Assembly (NCBI RefSeq): GCF_017873435.1
Contig: NZ_JAGGKG010000023.1
Location: forward strand, 20,074-84,073
DNA from: Paenibacillus turicensis
GTDB lineage: Bacteria > Bacillota > Bacilli > Paenibacillales > Paenibacillaceae
DNA: 64,000 nt
Direction of reading: 5' to 3'
In this document: positions 58,050 through 64,000 of the stretch, in pieces
How the letters are laid out: every line of letters starts with the position of its first letter
Numbering within the stretch: the stretch's first letter is position 1
Translations under genes and position numbers: made by a program
Notes under the pieces: generated by a model
Database searches by the model: none
Seen by the model: the letters and a program-made list of their open reading frames with translations, nothing else
What the model was told of the DNA's origin: nothing

Positions 58050-58466
58050 CTAATTACTACGAAACTTGTCAAGCGCACCATAAGCCCTAGGTCCAACATT
58101 TTTCTGATCCTGTGCTTGGTTGACTTCCTCTTGTGCTGATCTAAGGTCCCGTGTTAGGCGTTGTCTACAGGAATCGCACATATTTCCTTCACGTATTAAA
58201 ATCCCACATACCTCACAAGGGTAGGTCATGTTGGGATTGTTTGCAACAGAAATACGGCCTTCTTTTATAAATTTAGTAATTTGTTTAATGGATACATCTG
58301 TAGCTTCAGATACTTCTTGAATGGTTGCTGTTTTTTCTTCGCGGAGATATTGCAAGCATTTATCATATTCCATCTCAATTTCCTTTATACATGCCTGACA
58401 CACTTCTCTAAAGCTTTTCGCAAATAATCTCCCGCAACGTGGGCAGTTGCCGACATTCATCTCCAT
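58050..58466 (-). CDS. Flagellar operon protein YvyF-like (double zinc ribbon)
   Basis: A 138-residue protein of the TIGR03826/YvyF family. The N-terminal zinc ribbon is CPRCGRLF...CQAC, then a helix-turn-helix-like segment (TIQEVSEATDVSIKQITKFI), then a second cysteine set (CEVCGILI...CDSC). In B. subtilis yvyF lies between comFC and flgM; here the Rpn pair intervenes. Role unknown. Confidence 0.88.
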   Translation of the reverse strand: MEMNVGNCPRCGRLFAKSFREVCQACIKEIEMEYDKCLQYLREEKTATIQEVSEATDVSIKQITKFIKEGRISVANNPNMTYPCEVCGILIREGNMCDSCRQRLTRDLRSAQEEVNQAQDQKNVGPRAYGALDKFRSN

Positions 58467-58642
58467 TTCCGACTCTTCCCTTCAAAAAAACATAGTATTG
58501 ATGCTAGATTACCTTATATTCACAGTGTTCGTCCATAGATTTTATCATTTTTTGTAAAAAGCATATTAAAACGTAAAAAGTTCGGTACAAACTGGTTGTG
58601 TTAAAGCTTAGGTTTTTAATTTAACACTAGACCAATAAATCC

Positions 58643-58945
58643 TTATTTTAAAGATAAAATATCCTTTTCGCTTAACCCCGTTACTTTGGAGATCAGTTCT
58701 ATTGCAAGACCTTCCTTAAGCATATTTTTTGCAATATCTAAAGCCTTTTGGCGTTCGCCCTGCTCTTGCCCCTTCTTTAGTCCTTTCTTTAATCCCTTCT
58801 CTAACCCGTTGTCCATCGCCCATTCCATTGCGGAGGCTTCATCATGCAAATACTTCTGACGCTCCTCGTAACGTATTCTCGCTTCGGAATCTTGGCTTAG
58901 AAATTCTAAGGTGGTCATCGCCTTTTTAATTGTAGGTTCGTTCAT
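58643..58945 (-). CDS. Stand-alone C-terminal Rpn module (RpnS-like), duplicate of the neighbouring gene's 3' part
   Basis: A 100-residue ORF starting MNEPTIKKAMTTLEFLSQD, almost identical to the C-terminal part of the Rpn protein encoded directly upstream. It has its own GGGAGG eight bases before the ATG, the same ribosome site found inside the full-length genes. Similarity to the upstream copy begins at about CTGGGAGG, just before this site, so the duplicated unit is a complete translation unit rather than a random fragment. It lacks the nuclease domain. It contains an expanded repeat GLEKGLKKGLKKGQEQGE. It may be a free antitoxin for the Rpn nuclease, or only debris of a partial duplication. 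Confidence 0.7.
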   Translation of the reverse strand: MNEPTIKKAMTTLEFLSQDSEARIRYEERQKYLHDEASAMEWAMDNGLEKGLKKGLKKGQEQGERQKALDIAKNMLKEGLAIELISKVTGLSEKDILSLK

Positions 58946-58980
58946 CTGCAATACCTCCCAGGTGAAACGTACTGTGAGCC

Positions 58981-59271
58981 TTACTTCAAAGACATAATTT
59001 CCTTCTCGCTTAACCCTGTTGCTTTAGAAATCAGGTCGATTGCAAGCCCTTCCTTAAGCAAATTCTTTGCAATTTCTAAAGCCTTTCGGTGTTCGCCCTG
59101 CTCTTGCCCTTTCTTTAGTCCTTTCTCCACCCCGTTGTCCATCGCCCATTCCATCGCGGAAGCTTCATCATGCAAATATTTCTGCCGCTCCTCGTAACGT
59201 ATTCTCGCTTCGGAATCTTGACTTAAAAACTCTAAGGTGCTCATCGCCTTTTTAATTGTAGGTTCGTTCAT
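58981..59271 (-). CDS. Possible nested in-frame small protein within Rpn copy 2
   Basis: GGGAGG ends eight bases before an in-frame ATG at 59271 (codon 192), as in copy 1. The product would be the 96-residue C-terminal module. Conservation of site, spacing and start in both genes, and in the stand-alone duplicate, supports independent translation, but this is not shown experimentally here. Confidence 0.45.
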   Translation of the reverse strand: MNEPTIKKAMSTLEFLSQDSEARIRYEERQKYLHDEASAMEWAMDNGVEKGLKKGQEQGEHRKALEIAKNLLKEGLAIDLISKATGLSEKEIMSLK

Positions 59272-59844
59272 CTGTAATACCTCCCAGTTTGTTTTATCTG
59301 TTCCTTTCAGAAAAAATAACCAGTTTATAAGTCCACTATGCTTAGGCAAAGCCAAGCCATCTAGCTTTGGTAATTCGATAAAATGAATTTCAATATCATC
59401 AATAAGCTGAATCGCTGTAAGATCTTCCTTTAGGTGAAACGTATTATGGTAATGCTCATTAGGCAAAAAAGAGTAATTCAAGATATTTATAGTGACACAT
59501 TTTTTCAGTGTTTTGTATGTCTGTCCTTCTTGGAGTTGGGCAGAGTAGCGTTTGCCCCAATAATATAATGTACGCTTTTCAATATCATACTTGTTAAATA
59601 GTTGCATTTCCACATTGATGTGCTCACCAGCTTCCGTCCGAGCCCAAATATCAAAAATAGCTTGCTTATCGAGTGGCGCATCCTTATCGGTGTAAGGGTT
59701 AAGTAATGTAATTTCTTTTAAAGGAGGCCTTCCCGCTTCCGTAAAGGTAAGGTTTAAAAATGCTAACAGCACATCCTTGTTTTCTTCGCTCCCAAATATA
59801 CGTTTAAACACAAAATCGTTGCTTGGATTAAGTAGTCCTGTCAT
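58981..59844 (-). CDS. Rpn-family PD-(D/E)XK nuclease, copy 2
   Basis: A 287-residue protein very similar to the product at 30697-31572: LLNPSNDFVFKRIFGSEENK, IFDIWARTEAGEHINVEMQ (nuclease acidic residues), a middle domain with NEHYHNTFHLKED, and a C-terminal module from residue 192. The C-terminal glycine-spaced repeat (NGVEKGLKKGQEQGE) differs in length from copy 1 and from the stand-alone module. The upstream Shine-Dalgarno for the full-length start is weak, whereas the internal one (GGGAGG at 59280-59285) is strong. It is inserted between comFC and yvyF. Confidence 0.92.
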   Translation of the reverse strand: MTGLLNPSNDFVFKRIFGSEENKDVLLAFLNLTFTEAGRPPLKEITLLNPYTDKDAPLDKQAIFDIWARTEAGEHINVEMQLFNKYDIEKRTLYYWGKRYSAQLQEGQTYKTLKKCVTINILNYSFLPNEHYHNTFHLKEDLTAIQLIDDIEIHFIELPKLDGLALPKHSGLINWLFFLKGTDKTNWEVLQMNEPTIKKAMSTLEFLSQDSEARIRYEERQKYLHDEASAMEWAMDNGVEKGLKKGQEQGEHRKALEIAKNLLKEGLAIDLISKATGLSEKEIMSLK

Positions 59845-59870
59845 TTTTAAAAATCACTACTTTCGTACTA

Positions 59871-59879
59871 ATTATATCA
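59871..59879 (-). promoter_or_regulatory. Extended -10 promoter of Rpn copy 2
   Basis: TGATATAAT on the minus strand, 27 bases before the ATG at 59844; the same class of element and nearly the same spacing as in copy 1. Confidence 0.45.
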
Positions 59880-59989
59880 TGCTTTTTGATGCTTATTAAA
59901 TATTGAGAAGGTCTAAATCGAGTAGCAATGTATGCAAAATATGAATGTACAAAAAAGAATATAGCTAAATTATCGTATAGGCCTAAAAG

Positions 59990-61009
59990 CTATGATCTAG
60001 CCCACGTGAGACCATATACTTCAATTGGGATTTGCAGGTCTTGACCAAGTTGTTTTAGTGCAAGTGCACAGGCATTTAACGTACTACCAGTCGTGTATAC
60101 ATCGTCTATGAGCAAAATGTTTAAACTTTGATCTTTTTGATGCGAATTATTGAATGTATTAGAATGATGTGTTTGCTGTATATACTCCCTTGAATGGGCT
60201 GCAGGTTGATATAAAGAAGCTATCGATTGTAGGCGCTGATATCTGTTTTTATGACTTTGTTTGTCTGTGTCCATCGTTCTTTCTAGTAAAGGATAAAGAG
60301 GTACACCAAGCTTCTTAGCTACTGCATCAGCAAGAGGGAAAGACTGATTAAAACCCCGCTCCTTCATCCGCTCTGCGCTAATTGGGACATAGGTGACTAC
60401 ATCCCATTTAAAAGCCCTATTTTTAAGCAATTTGAAAATTTTATAAGGTTGAGAGGTCTGTTTCAACTGGTTGCACTGATTGGTTTGATTGAATTGGTTG
60501 GATTGACGACACAGATCGTGTTGATAAAACATTGAACTTTTTTTAGTTGGTTCATCTGCTAGTAATTCATTAGTTAGTGGTCCATTAGTTAATAGTTTAC
60601 TAGTAAGCTGTTGCTGCATCGTTTTAGCTCCCTGTACAATCATTTTGGCTAGCAAAGACGCATAACGTTCATCTCCCCGAAATTTGTAGCTACCTAACCA
60701 CTCAGACATTTCAGCGCTATAGGCAACACTACTACGATGAAGCTTAAAGTGACGATGATCCGCTTGATTATAAGCGTCATCTCTCCTAGTGCAATCAGGG
60801 CAACCTACATGACGACCACAAATTAAACATCGTGGCTCCTTTATCCAATGAATTTTCTCAAAGCAAGTCTGACATAGCTCTGGATAATGAGGCAGAACAA
60901 CCGTAATCCTCTTTCCGCAAGGTAAGCAAAATCTCCCTTTAGGTGCTAATAGCTGGTAGAAGCCGTCTTTTATATTTTTCAAATGATTTATTGCTGGATT
61001 TATAGTCAT
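59990..61009 (-). CDS. comFC: ComF family protein (ComFC), phosphoribosyltransferase-like
   Basis: A 339-residue ComFC. It has N-terminal zinc-ribbon cysteines (CLPCGK, CQTC, CLICGRHVGCPDC), the middle KFRGDERYAS motif and the PRTase loop LLIDDVYTTGSTLNACALAL. It acts in DNA uptake during transformation. It is about 100 residues longer than usual because of a Gln/Asn/Leu-rich insert near residues 130-180 (SNQFNQTNQCNQLKQTSQ) encoded by simple repeats. ComFB is absent between comFA and comFC. Confidence 0.9.
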   Translation of the reverse strand: MTINPAINHLKNIKDGFYQLLAPKGRFCLPCGKRITVVLPHYPELCQTCFEKIHWIKEPRCLICGRHVGCPDCTRRDDAYNQADHRHFKLHRSSVAYSAEMSEWLGSYKFRGDERYASLLAKMIVQGAKTMQQQLTSKLLTNGPLTNELLADEPTKKSSMFYQHDLCRQSNQFNQTNQCNQLKQTSQPYKIFKLLKNRAFKWDVVTYVPISAERMKERGFNQSFPLADAVAKKLGVPLYPLLERTMDTDKQSHKNRYQRLQSIASLYQPAAHSREYIQQTHHSNTFNNSHQKDQSLNILLIDDVYTTGSTLNACALALKQLGQDLQIPIEVYGLTWARS

Positions 61010-61026
61010 AAGATTCGCCCCCAGTT

Positions 61027-63690
61027 TTAATTGGTTAAATACCCTCGTTTTCTTGCAAGGGTGTTCATCTGCTTAATTTGAGCTATTGCTTTGCGCTGAG
61101 AGGTTGTCCAATCTAAAGATGAAAAAATCACAAGCCCCGCTGGATCATCACTGGAGCGTCCCGCACGTCCTGCCATTTGCACAAGGGAAGCTTCATCAAA
61201 TAGATCACTATCCGCATCCAAAATATACACATCACTTTTTTTGACCGTTACGCCACGCTCCAAAATCGTTGTTGTTACCAGCATTCGAATGTCGCAGTCA
61301 CGAAAACGTAATACCTTCTCTGCTCGATCGACATCCTCTGAAGATGTGCCTTCTATCGCTAATGCTGGAAAATATCGTTTTAGCACAGCAATTAGTGGTG
61401 GAATGTGCCTAATTCGTGCAACAAAGATAAAGATTTGCGCTCCCCTTTGTACAGAATGGCGTAAGGAAGCAATCAGTGAAGGGGGTAATTGCTTGGTACG
61501 CAAAACGAACTTAACTCCTTTCATTCCAATATGCTTAGGTACAGGCAAAGGGTGTCCATGAAATCTAGCAGGTACTTTCGCATGGGGTAAAACCCCTTTT
61601 TGAACCTCCTTTTGGAGCGTAATGGGTGGAGTCGCAGATAATAAAATGTATTTTCCATTTGGTTTACAGCATTGAGCTGCTGCATAGGCAAGCATTGGAT
61701 CGTTATGGTAGGGAAAAGCATCTAGCTCGTCTATCACGACTAGATCAAAGCAATGGGAAAATCGCATAAGCTGATGTGTCGTTGCAATTACTAAATTCCC
61801 TTGTTTAAAGCGCTCTGGGCTACCGCCATATAAGGTGGAAATTTGAGCGTCTGGAAAGGCGACCTTAAGCCTTGGTGCTAGCTCCAGCACCACATCTCGG
61901 CGGGGTGTAGCCACTAGCGCTCTACCCCCTCGCTCTAGCACGTAGGCCAGTAACGGGAAAATCATTTCCGTTTTACCTGCTCCTGTGACTGCCCATAGCA
62001 AAAAGCGATTGGGCTGTTGTGATTGTCGTGGCTGTGATAGAGACTTAGGAGCATTCGCTAAATGGGAAAGCGAGAATCGCAAACAATGGGAGCGCCCCAC
62101 ACGTGCAACGTGTGGCGCTCCTTGCAGGAAGTCCAGCGCCGCGCCTGCGGCTGCGCTTTGCGCTGGACTCAGGCCCCACCTGTCCAATACGGACGCGGTG
62201 GGGCTAGGTGCACTGCCCACATCACTTGCTGTATGTGGGCAGGTTACGCTAGGTGCTGTGCTAGGTGCAGCACCAGGCTCGGGCTGTGCCACCATCGGCA
62301 CAGCCAATTCGTGTGCGCTGCCTTGCACCAGCAGCGCACACGCCCTGCTGCGCCCCAGCGTCAGGCACGCCTCGCAATAGGCGCAGCACAGTGATCCGCA
62401 CGAGCCGCATGGCGTGCGGACCTGCACCCCGCTGCCACAACGTCGGCAGCGGTACACCAGCTTGCGCCTTGCTGCCCACTTTAACAGTGCAGCTGGGCGC
62501 AAGCGCGGGAGCCTCCGATCACGATCATGTCCACGCTGAGTAGCGTAATCGGAGGCTCCCCGTTGTCTGCTGTGTGCCACTGCAACAGCAGACGTCAGCA
62601 CCACACGCCCACGCAGTTGGGCGTGTTGCATCAGCAAGCGCCATGCGCCACGAAGTGACATGGCGCTCCCCTCAGAATGTAAATTTACTCCCTGTGAATT
62701 TATCTGATGCTTTACATGGCTCTGTATGTATGTCTCTTGGGGTAGATGTTTGTTCGGTTCATCACTGCCCTCCAGTAGCACCAAAAGCTCCTGCTCTAAC
62801 AAAGAGCGCCCCGCCAGTAAATTGGATAACCGATCAGAACCAGCCTCAATATAACCTGCCGCGGCTGCATTTAAGCTCCCATCTTCTAGCAATAAATGTG
62901 GAAAGTACTCGTCCTGCTTTTCGAGGTCTGAAGGACCATTTTCAAGCGCATCTGATTTATAAACTGTAATCTCACTAACCATAGCTCTGCCCTGTATTGT
63001 CAGCCCTTGATTCAGGCTCCATAACCATACCGGCATGTTGGACCTATAAGTAGATTTGCTTTTATTAGTTTTATTGGTTTTCTTGCTGATATCACCAGCT
63101 TCTCTTGTATCAAATCTATTACTATTACGACCAAGCTGTTGCTTTAATGTTACAGCCTCCTCCTTCATCAAGGGCTGTAACTGCTCATTTAAATACTTTA
63201 GCCAAGCAGAGCTTGTCCATTGATCCATTTGAGATTGATATATAAAGTTATCCCGTAGCATGACCGCCCAGCCTAGCGGTAAATCGGAAGACAGCAAAAG
63301 CATCGCAGCAGGAGGAGCAAATTTATAGTCATTTTTCTGATCATGACTGTAATTCTGATCTTGTTCTTGATACTGTTTATGTTGTTGATGTTTTTGACAC
63401 TGAGGTTGTTCTTGATTTTCTGGGTGTTCTTGATGCCTTTGCCATTCTTTAAGTTGTTTATATTGTTGTTTGTGTTCTAACTCTTTTTTATATTGTTCTT
63501 GATCTCTTTTGTCTCTTTGATCTTTTTGATTCCACTGTTCCCAATGACTCCACCATAAGATGTCCATACACATATTTAGACTAACAAGCAGCTCCCACTT
63601 ATCCATTATTTTGCTAGCATGGTTAGACGATGACATAGCATGATCAGCCGTTGAATCTACTCTTCTTATTGCATATAATGCGACTCGCAT
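61027..63690 (-). CDS. comFA: Competence DNA helicase ComFA, with low-complexity and hairpin-coded insertions
   Basis: An 887-residue protein, roughly twice the length of B. subtilis ComFA. The C-terminal half is a superfamily 2 DNA translocase: Walker A VTGAGKTEM near residue 570, VIDELDAFPY, LLSATPP and QMAGRAGRSS. The competence zinc finger lies at about 412-455 (YRCRRCGSG, CGSCGSLCCAYCEACL). The N-terminal region carries a Gln/Lys/His-rich low-complexity stretch (about 50-115), and residues 341-534 are encoded by a GC-rich run of hairpins. ComFA drives single-stranded DNA into the cytoplasm. AAAGGAGGATAAAC precedes the ATG. All helicase motifs look intact, so it is probably functional. 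Confidence 0.9.
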   Translation of the reverse strand: MRVALYAIRRVDSTADHAMSSSNHASKIMDKWELLVSLNMCMDILWWSHWEQWNQKDQRDKRDQEQYKKELEHKQQYKQLKEWQRHQEHPENQEQPQCQKHQQHKQYQEQDQNYSHDQKNDYKFAPPAAMLLLSSDLPLGWAVMLRDNFIYQSQMDQWTSSAWLKYLNEQLQPLMKEEAVTLKQQLGRNSNRFDTREAGDISKKTNKTNKSKSTYRSNMPVWLWSLNQGLTIQGRAMVSEITVYKSDALENGPSDLEKQDEYFPHLLLEDGSLNAAAAGYIEAGSDRLSNLLAGRSLLEQELLVLLEGSDEPNKHLPQETYIQSHVKHQINSQGVNLHSEGSAMSLRGAWRLLMQHAQLRGRVVLTSAVAVAHSRQRGASDYATQRGHDRDRRLPRLRPAALLKWAARRKLVYRCRRCGSGVQVRTPCGSCGSLCCAYCEACLTLGRSRACALLVQGSAHELAVPMVAQPEPGAAPSTAPSVTCPHTASDVGSAPSPTASVLDRWGLSPAQSAAAGAALDFLQGAPHVARVGRSHCLRFSLSHLANAPKSLSQPRQSQQPNRFLLWAVTGAGKTEMIFPLLAYVLERGGRALVATPRRDVVLELAPRLKVAFPDAQISTLYGGSPERFKQGNLVIATTHQLMRFSHCFDLVVIDELDAFPYHNDPMLAYAAAQCCKPNGKYILLSATPPITLQKEVQKGVLPHAKVPARFHGHPLPVPKHIGMKGVKFVLRTKQLPPSLIASLRHSVQRGAQIFIFVARIRHIPPLIAVLKRYFPALAIEGTSSEDVDRAEKVLRFRDCDIRMLVTTTILERGVTVKKSDVYILDADSDLFDEASLVQMAGRAGRSSDDPAGLVIFSSLDWTTSQRKAIAQIKQMNTLARKRGYLTN
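62089..62667. repeat. Tandem array of about fifteen distinct hairpins inside comFA
   Basis: Consecutive, non-overlapping inverted repeats with short gaps: 62089-62121, 62130-62169, 62173-62204, 62213-62242, 62252-62274, 62282-62305, 62310-62342, 62346-62388, 62395-62420, 62429-62452, 62460-62504, 62507-62560, 62565-62593, 62603-62626 and 62637-62667. Stems are 7-13 bp and perfect except the first (two-base bulge). Examples: CGTGTGCGCTGC/GCAGCGCACACG and GGGAGCCTCCGAT/ATCGGAGGCTCCC. No two stems share a sequence, so it is not a repeat of one unit. The segment is far richer in G+C (39 of 60 bases in 62281-62340) than its surroundings, yet stays in frame and encodes the zinc finger. Confidence 0.9.
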
Positions 63691-63887
63691 GTTTATCCTC
63701 CTTTAAAAGTTCTTCTGGGCAAATCAAGTAGAATGATAAAAAACGATTTATTACTCCATAGCTAAAATGGCGATCTCAGTTACTTTCAAATGTCCTTATT
63801 TCAATTCAAACTGATATTGACTAATTCTTTATACCGCTAGACCTTTAGTCCGTTAAACCACGGGAAAGCCCAACAGCCAAATTTCAC

Positions 63888-64000
63888 TAGAGTAAAGGGC
63901 TGAGTTTTTTTTTTTTTCAGCCCCTCCTCATCAAACCGTACGTGAGGTTTTCCCTCATACGGCTTTCCGATGTTCTTCTTTTATGCGCATGCAGATTACA
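63888..64000 (-). mobile_element. 3' end of a group II intron (domains V and VI), cut by window edge
   Basis: On the minus strand AGCCGTATGAGGGAAAAC followed by CTCACGTACGGTTTGA (63965-63932) folds into the 34-base domain V hairpin with the AGC catalytic triad and the conserved ACGTACGGTT bulge side. It is followed by a GGGGCTG/CAGCCC hairpin with a 13-A loop (domain VI) and CTTTACTCTA near 63888, the probable 3' splice site. Upstream to the edge an open frame ends at a TGA around 63921, as expected for the tail of an intron-encoded reverse transcriptase region. The intron lies about 200 bases upstream of comFA, same strand. 63691-63887 holds no gene. Confidence 0.8.

Noticed and set aside
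58598..58628. Inverted repeat GTGTTAAA/TTTAACAC after the stand-alone Rpn module as a terminator
   Set aside because: The stem is weak and AT-rich and no T-run follows on the minus strand.
62062..62543. Several open frames on the plus strand and another minus-strand frame across the comFA hairpin block
   Set aside because: They are by-products of high GC and palindromes, lack ribosome sites, and overlap the conserved ComFA zinc-finger frame.
62089..62667. CRISPR array
   Set aside because: The palindromic stems are all different, there is no constant repeat and no spacers of uniform length, and no cas genes are present.

Overview
The window looks like chromosomal DNA of a low-GC Gram-positive bacterium of the order Bacillales, most likely Paenibacillaceae. 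Evidence: the gene order comFA-comFC-yvyF-flgM-flgN-flgK-flgL-DUF6470-fliW-csrA-hag-...-flaG-fliD-fliS-fliT-...-hpf-secA-prfB and yitT/ftsE-ftsX-ctpB-minJ-uvrB-uvrA follows the Bacillus subtilis comF-to-uvrA block. A complete argCJBDFGH cluster is inserted in that block. The prfB gene carries the usual in-frame TGA of a programmed +1 frameshift. Almost all genes lie on the minus strand.

Layout. 1-8.4 kb: edge of a SWIM zinc-finger gene, a U32 peptidase-family (RlhA-like) gene, then uvrA and uvrB. 8.6-10.2 kb: motAB on the plus strand. 10.3-16.4 kb: cell-division and envelope block (minJ-like PDZ protein, ctpB-like S41 protease, M23 murein hydrolase of EnvC type, ftsX, ftsE). 16.4-19.6 kb: a MITE-like palindrome, a VanW-family gene and a CynX-like MFS transporter. 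20-29 kb: argH, argG, argF, argD, argB, argJ, argC, with intergenic palindromic elements splitting argC/argJ and argG/argH. 29.4-32.6 kb: zinc-ribbon membrane protein, an Rpn-family nuclease and a YitT-family protein. 32.8-38.1 kb: prfB, secA, hpf, csp. 38.3-46.3 kb: an AT-rich nucleotide-sugar and glycosyltransferase island inserted in the flagellar region. 46.4-58.5 kb: late flagellar genes with the FliW-CsrA-Hag switch. 58.6-59.9 kb: a second Rpn gene followed by a stand-alone copy of its C-terminal part. 60-63.7 kb: comFC and comFA. The right edge holds the 3' end (domains V-VI) of a group II intron.

How the genes work together. The flagellar genes make filament, hook-junction, cap and chaperones; csrA/fliW and a CsrA-type hairpin in the hag leader provide homeostatic control of flagellin. 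Two glycosyltransferases plus RmlA/B/C, an aminotransferase, an ATP-grasp enzyme and an acyltransferase probably make and attach an amino-sugar glycan to flagellin. FtsEX with the M23 hydrolase, MinJ and CtpB belong to division and wall remodelling. The arg cluster covers glutamate to arginine except the first acetylation, which ArgJ can supply.

Three unexplained or little-described signals stand out. (1) A 0.58-kb stretch inside comFA is a head-to-tail series of about fifteen different, nearly all perfect GC-rich hairpins, while still encoding the conserved zinc finger. (2) At least eight intergenic palindromic elements share a core, but the outer and inner arms differ between copies and still pair within each copy. 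(3) Both Rpn nuclease genes carry a strong internal Shine-Dalgarno and in-frame start, and a duplicated stand-alone ORF begins exactly at that internal ribosome binding site, suggesting a nested and duplicated toxin/antitoxin arrangement.
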